The translations under genes were made by a program, and so were the position numbers. Below the pieces are notes generated by a model. It ran no database searches. It was not told the DNA's origin and worked only from the letters and a program-made list of their open reading frames with translations. DNA of 64,000 bases from Collinsella sp944321445. Its GTDB lineage: Bacteria; Actinomycetota; Coriobacteriia; Coriobacteriales; Coriobacteriaceae. Positions 30,661-40,070 of the stretch are shown here, in pieces (within the stretch, counting starts at the first letter, position 1; every line of letters begins with the position of its first letter). Where the stretch lies: NCBI RefSeq assembly GCF_030371825.1, contig NZ_JAUDDM010000001.1; one strand, written 5' to 3'.

Positions 30661-33234
30661 ATGAGAACCGTACTGTGCATCTTCACCCGCGACCTGAAGC
30701 GCATCCTGCACAACCCCGCTGCCATCGTCATCGCACTCGGCGTGTGCATCATCCCCTCGCTCTACGCATGGATCAACATCCTCGCCAACTGGAACCCCTA
30801 CGAAAACACCGCCACCGTGCCCGTCGCTGTGGTCATCGAGGACGAGGGCACGACCATCCCCGATATAGGACACGTCAACGCGGGCGAGATGATCCGCGAG
30901 AAACTCGAGGAGAACCACCAGCTGGGCTGGTCGTTCGTCGGCACCGAGGAAGAGGCGAAATCCGCCGTCGAGGCTGGCCGCGCCTATGCCGCTTTCGTCA
31001 TCCCGCGCAACTTTTCCGTCACGCTCGCCGGCGTGCTTGACGGCAAGACCGCACCGGCGCATATCGCTTACTACGTGAACGAGAAGGCGAACGCTATTGC
31101 GCCCAAGGTGACCGATACCGGCGCGACCACGCTCGAGACGCAGATACAAAACGAGTTCGTGCGCGTGGTGGGCGACACGGTCGTCGATAAACTCAAAGGT
31201 GCCGCCACGTCCACGGCAAGCAAGGTCGACCAAGCAGCGCTCAGCACGGCAGACAAGCTGCACGAAGCCGCCGCGAGCCTCGCTGCCCAGGCTGACAGCT
31301 TGGGTGACACCCAGCAGCTCATCGACACGTCACGCACGTCAGTCGCGGATGCGCGCGGCGCGCTCAGTCAGATTTCGGGCTCCGCCGACACGCTCGCAGG
31401 CTCCCTTGACCGCGCGATGGGCGTACTGGGCGATGCGCGCACGGGCACGCAGACCCTCGCGCGCGACCTCGCCGACAGCTTGGGCGCGGGGACCGGAACG
31501 CTCGCGAACATCTCCTCGACCGCCGCCTATGATATCGGCGAGATCACCGGCGACATCGGCTGGGCGCAAGGCAAGGTCGACGCCGCCATCGCGCAGATCC
31601 GCGCCCTCAACGGCACGGTCCAGAGCCTGAAGACCTCCCTCGAGCTCGCTCGCACAACCATCGTTGAGCTCGAGGAGGCAGAAGGCGAAAGTGAGCAGGT
31701 GGCTGCACAGACACAGATCGTGCAGCAAATCGATGCGGAGATCCAAGTGCTCGTGAACCTTTCTGACGAGCAGCTCGCGCAGCTCGACCACCTGCAGGCG
31801 CTCTCCGACGACATCAAGGCTTCCGCCGATGCCGTGCGCGGCCTGTCGGGCTCGGTCAACGGCGCCATCCAAACCGGAAGCAAGGCGCTGAGCGACCTGC
31901 AGGCGCAGCTCGCGACGGCCATTGGGCCAGACATCTCCGCCTCACTCGACGCGTTTGCCGATGCGGGCGGACATCTTGCCGGCACCCTGGAGTCGGTAGG
32001 CCCCCTCACCTCACAGGCAAACGGCACGCTCGACCAGCTCGACACCCTACTGCAGCAGGCGGCGGACACCATCGACCAAACCGCGTCGGCGCTCCGCGAG
32101 GCCGCAACCGGCGTCGACGGATTTGCGACCGACCTCGATGCCCTCGAGAGCGCGCAGACCTTCCGCGGCCTGTCAGACCTCATCGCCCTCGACCCCACCG
32201 AGGTCGGCGCGTTCATGGGCTCGCCGGTCGCCCTCAAAACGCATGCAGTCTTTCCCGTGGACACATACGGATCGGGCGTGGCGCCGTTCTACACCAACCT
32301 CGCGCTGTGGGTCGGCGGCTTCGTGCTCGTCGCCATCTACAAGCTGGAGGTCGACACCGAGGGCATCGGCACCATCAAGCCCTGGCAGGGCTTTTTCGGA
32401 AGATGGCTTCTGCTCGCGCTGTTAGGACAGCTGCAGGCCATCATCTGCTGCGTGGGCGACATCGCGCTCGGCGTTCAATGCGTGTCGCCTGCGGCCTATG
32501 TGTTCGCCGGCATGGTCGAATCGCTCGTCTACGTGCTGTTCGTCTATGCGCTCGCCGTCGCCTTCAAGCACATCGGCAAGGCGCTTGGTGTGCTGCTCGT
32601 GGTGCTCCAGATCCCGGGCACCTCGGGTACCTACCCCATCGAGATGATGCCCGGGTTCTTTCAGGCGCTCCACCCTTGGCTGCCTTTCACCTACGGTATC
32701 GACGCCATGCGCGAGGCCGTCGCTGGGTTCTATGGCGACACCTATGTGCGCTGCCTGGCGGCCCTGTTGCTGTTCACGGTTCCGGCGCTCATCATCGGCG
32801 TCGGCGCGCGGCGCCACCTCGTGGGCATCAACACGCTCTTCGACCGCAGGCTCGCCGAGACCGACCTCATGATCGCCGAGCACACGGGCGCAGAGGACGG
32901 ACTTGCCGGCAGCGCACCGCGCTTCGTGAGCGCAGGCGCCTGGGTGGCAAATCCCGAGCGCGCGATGCGCTTCGAGCGCTCCTACCCCGCATTGGTCGGT
33001 CGCGGGCTCATCGCACTCGCCGCGGTACCCGCTGCGTTGCTGCTCGCGCTGTTCGTGCTACCCGCGAAGTTCGCCCTGCTCATCTGCTGGATCGCGTCGC
33101 TTGCCGGCACCTGTGCCTACCTCATCGCCGTGGAATACCTGCACAACCGCGCATGCGGCGTACTCGCTGCGAACGAGGCGCGCGGCACGAGCCATCCCCA
33201 ACACTTCGCTTCCTCCCCTGCAGAAAGGTCGTAG
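30661..33234 (+). CDS. YhgE/Pip family membrane protein
   Basis: An 857-residue protein of the YhgE/phage-infection-protein family. One N-terminal helix (ALGVCIIPSLYAWINI) with conserved NWNPYENT. A long extracytoplasmic region follows (residues 60-510), with coiled-coil character in 180-490. About six helices cluster near the C-terminus (TNLALWVGGFVLVAI to the end). In Firmicutes related proteins act in phage adsorption or type VII secretion; here the role is unknown. AGGAG precedes the ATG. 4 bp upstream of its paralogue, in an operon facing a TetR gene. Confidence 0.88.
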   Translation: MRTVLCIFTRDLKRILHNPAAIVIALGVCIIPSLYAWINILANWNPYENTATVPVAVVIEDEGTTIPDIGHVNAGEMIREKLEENHQLGWSFVGTEEEAKSAVEAGRAYAAFVIPRNFSVTLAGVLDGKTAPAHIAYYVNEKANAIAPKVTDTGATTLETQIQNEFVRVVGDTVVDKLKGAATSTASKVDQAALSTADKLHEAAASLAAQADSLGDTQQLIDTSRTSVADARGALSQISGSADTLAGSLDRAMGVLGDARTGTQTLARDLADSLGAGTGTLANISSTAAYDIGEITGDIGWAQGKVDAAIAQIRALNGTVQSLKTSLELARTTIVELEEAEGESEQVAAQTQIVQQIDAEIQVLVNLSDEQLAQLDHLQALSDDIKASADAVRGLSGSVNGAIQTGSKALSDLQAQLATAIGPDISASLDAFADAGGHLAGTLESVGPLTSQANGTLDQLDTLLQQAADTIDQTASALREAATGVDGFATDLDALESAQTFRGLSDLIALDPTEVGAFMGSPVALKTHAVFPVDTYGSGVAPFYTNLALWVGGFVLVAIYKLEVDTEGIGTIKPWQGFFGRWLLLALLGQLQAIICCVGDIALGVQCVSPAAYVFAGMVESLVYVLFVYALAVAFKHIGKALGVLLVVLQIPGTSGTYPIEMMPGFFQALHPWLPFTYGIDAMREAVAGFYGDTYVRCLAALLLFTVPALIIGVGARRHLVGINTLFDRRLAETDLMIAEHTGAEDGLAGSAPRFVSAGAWVANPERAMRFERSYPALVGRGLIALAAVPAALLLALFVLPAKFALLICWIASLAGTCAYLIAVEYLHNRACGVLAANEARGTSHPQHFASSPAERS

Positions 33235-33238
33235 CATC

Positions 33239-35467
33239 ATGCACGCCATCTGGTCGTATATCCGTCGCGACGCGCGGCACGTCTTCGCCAACGCCGTGAG
33301 CATCGTCGTGGTCGTGGGCATCATCGCGGTGCCGTCATTCTACGCCTGGTTCAACATCGCTGGCAGCTGGGACCCTTATGGCAACACGAAGAACCTGAAG
33401 GTCGCTGTCGCCAACGACGATGCGGGCTATTCGAGTGAGCTCGTTCCCATCGAGCTCAACCTGGGCGAACGCGTCGTGTCGAACCTCATGGCCTCGGACT
33501 CCATCGGCTACACCCCCACCACGCGCGACGAAGCGCTCGAGGGCGTGAAGTCCGGCGCGTATTACGCCGCCGTCGTGATTCCCAAGGACTTCTCGGCATG
33601 CCTGCTCAGCGGCCTTTCTTCCACGCCGCAGCAGGCCGAGGTCGCCTTCTACCAAAACCAGAAGGCCAACGCCATCGCCGAGATCGTGACCGATAAGGCA
33701 TCGGCCGCCATCCAGCGCGATATCGACGAGGGGTTCGCGCGCGCTGTGACCGATGTGGGCGCCGGCGCCCTCGACGAGCTGGGGAACCTGCTGGATGATG
33801 AGGAGCTTGCCCCGCTGGCGCAGCGCCTGGACAATGCGCTTGCCGCCACGGCCGACACGCTGGGTGACACGGCAAACACGGCGCGATCGTTCGCGAGCTT
33901 GCTCGGCTCGTCGCAGACCCTCGTCGCGTCGAGTTCCGGCTCGCTTGCCTCCGCGATGACGCCGGCACAAGACATCACCAATTCGCTGAAGCAAAGCGCC
34001 GACGGCCTGCGCGGGCTCGACGGGGCGCTCGACGAGGCGGCAAGCGCCGCGAACGCTGCGCTCACACAGGGCGCGTCCGATATGGGTGAGGTCGACACGG
34101 CCATCGACCAGGCATTTGACACCGCTGGTGGGCAGGCGGACAAGCTTGTCGGCGCGCTCACCGAGATACAAGGCACCGTCGAGCGGCAGCTGGATATGCT
34201 GCGGCAGCTCTCCGACGCCCTCGCGGGCAGCGACACACTCGTGAAGAGCCTCGAGAAGCACTACCAGGCGGGGTCCATCCAAATCACGCGCATCCATGAG
34301 GCGAGCTTGACCATCGAGGGTATCAACGATCGCGTGCAGCAGGCTATCGCGGAGCTTGAGGACCTTTCGCAGGGAGTCGGCAAGACCGCAGGCGACATCG
34401 CGCAGGCAACGGCAGACGCCGACGCCGCGCGCAAGGAGCTGCACGACATGGTGGCTGACGCGGAATCGAGCCTCGAGGGCGCGCGGTCGACCTATGAGTC
34501 ATCGCTCAAGGGAACGCTCAGCGAGCTTGCGGACTGCATCGATGAGGCAGTGTCCGGCGTGGACGGCACCCTGCAGGGGCTCTCGGGCATCACGGGTTCC
34601 GTATCGGAAAGCGCGAGCGCTGCGGCAGAAGGCTTGGGCGGCGCACGCTCATCGCTCGACGACACGGCACGCTCGCTCGATGCCGCCGCCGGCGAGCTGC
34701 GCGACTTGCAGGGCCGCCTTCACAGCGCCCTTACAGCCAATGACCTCGATAGCGTGCGCGCTATTCTCACGGCGAGCCCCGTTGACCTCGCAGCGTTCAT
34801 CTCGGCGCCCATCACGATGGACCGGCACGCCGTGTTCCCCGTCCAGAACAACGGGTCGGCCATGACGCCGTTCTACACGACGCTCGCCATCTGGATCGGC
34901 GGCGTGGTGATCGCGGCACTCATCAAGGCGACGCCGAGCGCACGCGCGCTTGCGCAGACGGGCTGCTCTCACGCGCAGGCCTACGTGGGGCGCCTGGCGC
35001 TCTTCTGCGCCCTTGGCGCGGCGCAGACGCTGCTCATCTGCGGCGGCGACCTGGGCTACCTGGGTGTCCAGTGCGCACATCCCGTTCTGTTCATACTTGC
35101 GGGGCTCATGGCATCCTTTGTGTTCGTGAACATCATCTTCGCGCTCACCGCATCGTTTGGCGACGTGGGCAAGGCCGTCGCCGTGGTGCTCATGGTCCTG
35201 CAGGTGGCGGGCGCCGGTGGAACATTCCCCCGGCAGATGCTGCCACCGATCTTCCAAGCTATCTACCCGTGGCTACCCTTCGTGCATGCGGAAGGCGCCC
35301 TGCGCGCCGCAATGTTCGGCCTGTACGGCAACGACTTTTTGATCGAGCTCTGCCTGCTTGCGGCCTATCTGGTCCCGGCGCTGCTGCTCGGCCTCGTGCT
35401 GCGCCGCCCCGTCATCCGCGCCAACGAGCGCCTCGAGCATGCGCTCGAGTCGACCCGAATCATGTAG
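33239..35467 (+). CDS. YhgE/Pip family membrane protein, paralogue
   Basis: A 742-residue second copy with the same plan: N-terminal helix (VVGIIAVPSFYAWFNIAGSWDPYGNT), a domain resembling the first copy (PIELNLGERVV...DSIGY), a coiled-coil stalk of about 400 residues rich in Ala, Ser and Asp, then PVDLAAFISAPI and six C-terminal helices. The stalk is shorter than in the first copy. AAAGG lies 10 nt before the ATG at 33239. The two probably form a heteromeric complex. Confidence 0.88.
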   Translation: MHAIWSYIRRDARHVFANAVSIVVVVGIIAVPSFYAWFNIAGSWDPYGNTKNLKVAVANDDAGYSSELVPIELNLGERVVSNLMASDSIGYTPTTRDEALEGVKSGAYYAAVVIPKDFSACLLSGLSSTPQQAEVAFYQNQKANAIAEIVTDKASAAIQRDIDEGFARAVTDVGAGALDELGNLLDDEELAPLAQRLDNALAATADTLGDTANTARSFASLLGSSQTLVASSSGSLASAMTPAQDITNSLKQSADGLRGLDGALDEAASAANAALTQGASDMGEVDTAIDQAFDTAGGQADKLVGALTEIQGTVERQLDMLRQLSDALAGSDTLVKSLEKHYQAGSIQITRIHEASLTIEGINDRVQQAIAELEDLSQGVGKTAGDIAQATADADAARKELHDMVADAESSLEGARSTYESSLKGTLSELADCIDEAVSGVDGTLQGLSGITGSVSESASAAAEGLGGARSSLDDTARSLDAAAGELRDLQGRLHSALTANDLDSVRAILTASPVDLAAFISAPITMDRHAVFPVQNNGSAMTPFYTTLAIWIGGVVIAALIKATPSARALAQTGCSHAQAYVGRLALFCALGAAQTLLICGGDLGYLGVQCAHPVLFILAGLMASFVFVNIIFALTASFGDVGKAVAVVLMVLQVAGAGGTFPRQMLPPIFQAIYPWLPFVHAEGALRAAMFGLYGNDFLIELCLLAAYLVPALLLGLVLRRPVIRANERLEHALESTRIM

Positions 35468-35556
35468 CGATAAGGTCGTATCCGCCAGTTCTTGTCGAGT
35501 ATAATAATGTATAGCGTTATGATGTATTATGTCATACATTGTTGAAGAAGGACACC

Positions 35557-36063
35557 ATGGCGCAATCGATTCTGAGCGTTCGCATGGACAGTGAAACCAA
35601 AGCGGCATTTGCAGCTTTTTGCGAGGAAGTGGGCATGAGCGTCTCAACGGCCATCAACCTCTTTGCACGACAAACTCTCTGTGAGCGCCGCATCCCCTTC
35701 ACTATCGGTTTGCCCGAAGGGGCATCTGCGCAGCACGAAGCAATTCCGTCTGTTTTTTCGCTCTCAGATATCAAAACCGTTGTGTCGAGCGAGGCGGCTC
35801 GTTTTGCCGGCATTGCTCGCGTTGTGCTCTTTGGCTCATATGCACGCCAGGAAGCAACACCCGAAAGCGATATCGACCTGCGCATCGTCTATGACGACGG
35901 GAGGCTTACGCTGCTCGACCTGTCTGCGTTTTCTGAGGCTATACGCGAGCGTACGGGGAAAAAGGCCGATATCGTATCAAGGGCCGACTTGGGCGATGAC
36001 GCGTTTGCCCAAGCCGTCGAACGCGACGGGGTGATTCTCTATGAGTGCAAGGAACAGCGATGA
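35557..36063 (+). CDS. RelB-type antitoxin domain fused to MNT nucleotidyltransferase
   Basis: A 168-residue two-domain protein. Residues 1-55 look like a RelB/DinJ ribbon-helix-helix (SILSVRMDSETKAAFAAFCEEVGMSVSTAINLFARQTL). Residues 75-165 form a minimal nucleotidyltransferase: VVLFGSYARQEATPESDIDLRI gives the GSxAR and DxD motifs, followed by KKADIVSRADL. MNT proteins are normally antitoxins that AMPylate a HEPN toxin, but no HEPN gene follows. The next gene converges. AGAAGGA precedes the ATG at 35557. An AATGTAT...ATACATT inverted pair upstream may be its operator. Confidence 0.85.
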   Translation: MAQSILSVRMDSETKAAFAAFCEEVGMSVSTAINLFARQTLCERRIPFTIGLPEGASAQHEAIPSVFSLSDIKTVVSSEAARFAGIARVVLFGSYARQEATPESDIDLRIVYDDGRLTLLDLSAFSEAIRERTGKKADIVSRADLGDDAFAQAVERDGVILYECKEQR

Positions 36064-36102
36064 CGCGCGCGCAGCCTAGGCAAGATCACACCCGGCACCT
36101 TC

Positions 36103-36621
36103 TTATCGTTGGGGCACGAGGCGCTGGCAGATCTCGATGCGGTGCTCGCCGAGCAGCTCGACGTCGCTTTCCCTGCGGTATTGGAACTCGAAACCGAGCT
36201 TTTCCTGCACGCGGTGCGAGCGCTCGTTGCCCTCGTAGTAGCCCGCCCAGATTGCCGTAAGGCCCAGTTCGCCAAAGCCGTATGCCACCGCGGCCCGCGC
36301 CGCCTCCGTGGCGTAGCCGCGACCCCAGTACGGTACGCCGACCCAGTAGCCGAGCTCCGCCTCGCCAGGGCGCGCCATCTCGGATATCTCCGGATGCTTG
36401 AGCGCCATGGCGCCCACGAGCGTACCCGTTGCACGCTCGATGATGGCGAAGCTGTCCGGCATCATCAGCACGTCGCGAATGACCATGGCGCTTTCGTCCA
36501 CGCTGGCGTGCGGAGGCCAGCCCGCTGCCGGGCCCACCTTCGGGTCGCGCGCGAGCTCAAACAGCTCTTCAGCATCGTCTTCGCGCCATGGACGCAGCAG
36601 CAGACGTTCGGTTTTGAGCAT
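36103..36621 (-). CDS. GNAT acetyltransferase, RimJ/RimL type
   Basis: A 172-residue acyl-CoA N-acyltransferase. N-terminal TERLLLRPWREDDAEELFELARDP is the RimJ/RimL opening. The acetyl-CoA loop is GYWVGVPYWGRGYATEAARA, and YEGNERSHRVQEKLGFEFQ closes the fold. It may acetylate protein N-termini or small amines. GAAAGG precedes the ATG. It converges with the RelB-MNT gene. Confidence 0.9.
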   Translation of the reverse strand: MLKTERLLLRPWREDDAEELFELARDPKVGPAAGWPPHASVDESAMVIRDVLMMPDSFAIIERATGTLVGAMALKHPEISEMARPGEAELGYWVGVPYWGRGYATEAARAAVAYGFGELGLTAIWAGYYEGNERSHRVQEKLGFEFQYRRESDVELLGEHRIEICQRLVPQR

Positions 36622-36731
36622 CGGCGCAGCCTTTCAATCGCAGCGGAAACGTTGATGTCCGATGGTACCAGATGCGCGGTGCGCACGCTTCGGTGACAGC
36701 GCAGGGCGTAAGCGGAAGCCGGCAAGCGTGC

Positions 36732-37313
36732 CTATCGCAGCATGTAGTCGGACATCCGGACGGCGCCGGCTGCACCTGCCGCGCGTATGAGGGGCTCTGC
36801 GCCATCAGTTACCCCGCCTAAGGCGAACACGGGCACATGGGCCGCCTCGATCACCGCGCGCAAAAAGTCCGTCCCACGCCCCGCAACCGGCTTGCACGAC
36901 GGGGCGAACACGGGGCTCGCGATCAGGCAGTCCGCACCCAGCGCCTCAGCGCGCGCGACCTCGTCCACCTCGTGCACGTTGGTGCCCACAAGCTCAAAAC
37001 CCTGCGGCCGCCCCGCAACCTCAAACGCCGGCAGCGGCAGGTGAATGTACGAGGCTCCGACACGACGCGCCGCCTCCGCATGCCCGTGCGCCACGAAAGC
37101 GATGCCCACCGCGTCACACGCGCGCATGACTTCGCGCGCCAGTACCTCATAGGCGCCATCATCCAGATCCTTCTCGCGCAAAATCAGGGCATCGACCACT
37201 CCGGCAAGCCGCGCCACCTGCTCGGCCAGAGGCCGCGGGCAGCCATAGCGATCGCTCATGGCCACCCGCAGAAAACTCGTGCACGCCGGCGCATACGAAG
37301 GCGAAACCGACAT
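36732..37313 (-). CDS. ThiE/TenI-superfamily protein, last gene of the thi operon
   Basis: A 193-residue TIM-barrel protein of the thiamine phosphate synthase/TenI superfamily. Seen: LILREKDLDD, GASYIHLPLPAF, GTNVHEVDEV, LIASPVFAPSCKPVAGRG, FALGGV. The pyrimidine/magnesium motif of true ThiE (DGVHLGQxD) is degraded to YIHLPLPA, which argues for a TenI-like thiazole tautomerase or a divergent synthase. The ATG at 37313 lies 4 bp after the thiH stop, with almost no ribosome site, so translation is probably coupled. Confidence 0.78.
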   Translation of the reverse strand: MSVSPSYAPACTSFLRVAMSDRYGCPRPLAEQVARLAGVVDALILREKDLDDGAYEVLAREVMRACDAVGIAFVAHGHAEAARRVGASYIHLPLPAFEVAGRPQGFELVGTNVHEVDEVARAEALGADCLIASPVFAPSCKPVAGRGTDFLRAVIEAAHVPVFALGGVTDGAEPLIRAAGAAGAVRMSDYMLR

Positions 37314-37317
37314 GTCG

Positions 37318-38568
37318 CTATACGAGCACATGGTCGTTCATGACCGGTTCGAGCCCCATCTTCCGCATGGCGGCACACATCTCGGCCAGGCTGCGATTGT
37401 CGGCGATCTCGAACTGATCGTCACCTTCCTCGGCCTGATGCGTATGCTCGCCGATGCCCGTGGACACGCCGGCAGACACCTTGGTCGCCGTGATCGTGGC
37501 CACATGGTCGCGGAAACCCGCGCGCTCGCGCGAAGACACCGTCACGCCGGCAAAGGGCATGAAGATGCGGTATGCGCAGATGACCTGTAGCAGCTGGCGC
37601 TCGGTCACGTGCGGACCCTTGGGCGTGACGGCACCGGCCGCCGGACGCAGGCGCGGGCACGAGAACGAGATCTCGGCATGCGGGTAGGCGCGGTTGATGT
37701 AATACGCGTGCAGCGCGCAGGCGAGCGCATCGTGCCGGAACTCCGACAGGCCCAGCAGCGGTGCGAAGGCAACGCCGCGCATGCCGCCCTTGAGCGCGCG
37801 CTCCTGCGCCTCGAAGCGATACGGCATGATGCGCTTGCGGCCGCGCAGATGCATCTTGCCGTAGCGCGCCGGGTCGTAGGTCTCCTGAAACACCGTCACG
37901 TAGTCGGCGCCGGCTGCACGCAGCGTGGCGTAGTCGCTAACGTTCGCAGGATAGATCTCGATGCCGACGTTGCGGAAGCGCTCGGCCGCGAGCTCGCAGG
38001 CACGCGCAATGTAGGCGATGTCCGAGGTGACCGGGTCCTCGCCGGTGAGCAGCAGAATCTCCTCCTGCCCCGTGGCGGCGATGGCGTCGAGCTCAGCGAT
38101 GGTCTGCTGTTCGTTCAAGCGCGCTCGGTGAATGCCGCTCTCACAGTTGAACCCGCAGTACACGCAGCGGTTTTCGCAGTAGTTCGCCAGGTAGAGCGGG
38201 GTGAAGAACTGGATGTTCGTGCCGAACCAGCGCACGCGCTCCGCCCGGGCGCGCCGCGCCATCTCCTCGATAAACGACTCGGCGGCTGGGGCGAACAGCA
38301 CGCCCACGTCCTCGGGCTCAACCACGTCCGCATCGAGCACGCGGCGTACGTCGGCCGGCGTCACGGCATCGGGGTCGTAGACCTCCACCGCGTCGAGCAC
38401 CCGGTCGAACATCTCGCAGCCCAGCACGTCCATATCGGGCAGAAACGCCATGGGGTCAAGCGCACGGTCGGTGTGGATGTCCGCCTCGTTCATCTCCGTC
38501 AGGCGCCAGCAACGCTTCCCCACCGGTATGCGCTGCGCCGTGGAAGCGCTCTGGTCAAACTCGCTCAT
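37318..38568 (-). CDS. thiH: 2-iminoacetate synthase (tyrosine lyase)
   Basis: A 416-residue radical SAM enzyme that cleaves tyrosine to dehydroglycine for the thiazole ring. This is the anaerobic route, in contrast to ThiO. Cluster motif NYCENRCVYCGFN (CX3CX2C, about residue 100). Other landmarks: LLLTGEDPVTSD, VGIEIYPANVSDY, FQETYDPARYGKMH and the C-terminal GEHTHQAEEGDDQFEIADNRS. Starts within the thiG stop (ATGA overlap). Confidence 0.94.
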   Translation of the reverse strand: MSEFDQSASTAQRIPVGKRCWRLTEMNEADIHTDRALDPMAFLPDMDVLGCEMFDRVLDAVEVYDPDAVTPADVRRVLDADVVEPEDVGVLFAPAAESFIEEMARRARAERVRWFGTNIQFFTPLYLANYCENRCVYCGFNCESGIHRARLNEQQTIAELDAIAATGQEEILLLTGEDPVTSDIAYIARACELAAERFRNVGIEIYPANVSDYATLRAAGADYVTVFQETYDPARYGKMHLRGRKRIMPYRFEAQERALKGGMRGVAFAPLLGLSEFRHDALACALHAYYINRAYPHAEISFSCPRLRPAAGAVTPKGPHVTERQLLQVICAYRIFMPFAGVTVSSRERAGFRDHVATITATKVSAGVSTGIGEHTHQAEEGDDQFEIADNRSLAEMCAAMRKMGLEPVMNDHVLV

Positions 38569-39374
38569 CGGGCCTCCTCCTCCAAAAAGCCGGTCAGGGG
38601 GCTCGATGCCTCGCCGGCGCTCTCGAGCACACGACCCGGACCGGCGAGATAGGCCGCGCGGCCCGCCTCGACGGCACGCCCGAATGCGTGCGCCATGAGC
38701 GGAATGTTGCCCGCGGTCGCCACGGCGGTGTTGGCCATGACGGCAGCAGCACCCATCTCCATGGCCTCGCACGCCTGCGACGGACGGCCAATGCCCGCGT
38801 CCACGATCACCGGCAGGTCGATCTCCTCGATGAGGATGCGGATGAAATCGCGCGTCACCAGGCCGCGGTTGGAGCCGATGGGCGCACCGAGCGGCATGAC
38901 GGCCGCGGCGCCCGCGCTCACCAGGTCGCGTGCCACGTTAAGGTCCGGATACATGTAGGGCAGGACAACGAAGCCCTCGTTCGCGAGCATCTCCGTGGCG
39001 CGGACGGTCTCGGCATTGTCGGGCAGCAGGTACTTCGCATCGCGGATGACCTCGACTTTGATGAAGTCGCCGCAACCGAGCTCACGCGCCAAGCGCGCGA
39101 TGCGCACAGCCTCCTCGGCGGTGCGCGCGCCCGACGTGTTGGGCAGCAGCGTCACGCCTGCGGGAATCGACTCCAGGATGTTGCCCTCCTGCTCGGTGTT
39201 CGCGCGGCGCACGGCGAGCGTCACGATCTGCGCGCCCGCGTCTTCGACCGCCGCCTTCACCACGTCAAGGCGAAACTTGCCCGAACCCAAGATGAAGCGG
39301 GAGGTGAACTCCTTGCCGCCCAGGCTCCAGGTGTCCGCCGCGCAGACCGTATCAGTATGTTCCATATCTGCCAT
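38565..39374 (-). CDS. thiG: Thiazole synthase
   Basis: A TIM-barrel enzyme of about 270 residues that condenses 1-deoxy-xylulose 5-phosphate, dehydroglycine and ThiS thiocarboxylate. Schiff-base Lys region GDFIKVEVI. Other landmarks: LPNTSGARTAEEAV, DAKYLLPDN, MPLGAPIGSNRGL, PVIVDAGIGRPSQACEAMEMGA. Two adjacent ATGs (39377 and 39374); the second is better spaced from AAAGGAG. A small hairpin separates it from thiF. Confidence 0.95.
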   Translation of the reverse strand: MADMEHTDTVCAADTWSLGGKEFTSRFILGSGKFRLDVVKAAVEDAGAQIVTLAVRRANTEQEGNILESIPAGVTLLPNTSGARTAEEAVRIARLARELGCGDFIKVEVIRDAKYLLPDNAETVRATEMLANEGFVVLPYMYPDLNVARDLVSAGAAAVMPLGAPIGSNRGLVTRDFIRILIEEIDLPVIVDAGIGRPSQACEAMEMGAAAVMANTAVATAGNIPLMAHAFGRAVEAGRAAYLAGPGRVLESAGEASSPLTGFLEEEAR

Positions 39375-39407
39375 CATTCACTCCTTTAGCCATACAGCGA
39401 TATATGC

Positions 39408-39427
39408 AGGGCGCACCGCTGCGCCCT
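39408..39427 (-). other. Intercistronic hairpin between thiF and thiG
   Basis: AGGGCGCA (39408-39415) pairs with TGCGCCCT (39420-39427), loop CCGC, in the 66-bp gap. There is no T tract, so it is probably an RNA-processing or stability stem inside the operon. Confidence 0.45.
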
Positions 39428-39443
39428 CTGAAAAGAATCGGCG

Positions 39444-40070
39444 CTATTCCTCGCCCAGCACGATGCGCACAGCGACGAGCGCCTGCTGAGCGGCGCACAG
39501 CATGACGCGCGGAGCATACAGCACCTCGCCCGCATCGACATCGGACTCCCCATCTCCGCACACGTACAGGCGGCTCCCCAGCCGGTGGGTCACGATCTCA
39601 GATGCCGGACCGATGCCCGCCATGCCGTTGCCGGAGACAACGATGGGCCCCGGCGTTAGCGAAAGCAGCTGCTCCACGAGCATCGCCTTCGCCTGCGCGT
39701 CGTCGAACGCCTCGCAAACGATATCGCATCCTCCAAACAACTTGCGCGCGTTCTGCGGCGTCACGCGCAGGCGAAAGGCTTGCATCGCGACACGCGGGTC
39801 CACGGCATGAATTTGTTGAGAGAGTGCGTCGACCTTGGATGCGCCCACGTGCTCGCGCGCGTAGTGCTGGCGGTTGAGGTTGCTTTCGTCCACCGTATCG
39901 AAATCAGCGATCACTAGGTGCCCCACGCCGCTGCGCGCAAGCATCATGGCGATGTTCGACCCCAAGCCGCCCGCTCCCGCGATGCCGATACGCGCCTTTG
40001 CAAGACGTTCGCGTGCCATGCGGCCAATGCGCTGCTCAAGCGGGTCCATCTGTGCACCTTCTCCCATCAT
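39444..40070 (-). CDS. thiF: ThiS adenylyltransferase
   Basis: A 208-residue E1-like enzyme that adenylates the ThiS C-terminus. Nucleotide loop IGIAGAGGLGSNIAMMLARSGVG, then IADFDTVDESNLNRQHY (Asp and Arg of the active site). This is the short form common in clostridia and actinobacteria, lacking the zinc-binding Cys tail. It overlaps the thiS stop (ATGATG), with AGGAGG just upstream. Confidence 0.93.
   Translation of the reverse strand: MMGEGAQMDPLEQRIGRMARERLAKARIGIAGAGGLGSNIAMMLARSGVGHLVIADFDTVDESNLNRQHYAREHVGASKVDALSQQIHAVDPRVAMQAFRLRVTPQNARKLFGGCDIVCEAFDDAQAKAMLVEQLLSLTPGPIVVSGNGMAGIGPASEIVTHRLGSRLYVCGDGESDVDAGEVLYAPRVMLCAAQQALVAVRIVLGEE

Noticed and set aside
36045..36260. A HEPN toxin gene downstream of the RelB-MNT fusion
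   Set aside because: The short frame after the stop has no HEPN motif (RxxxxH), is Arg-rich and overlaps the convergent GNAT gene.
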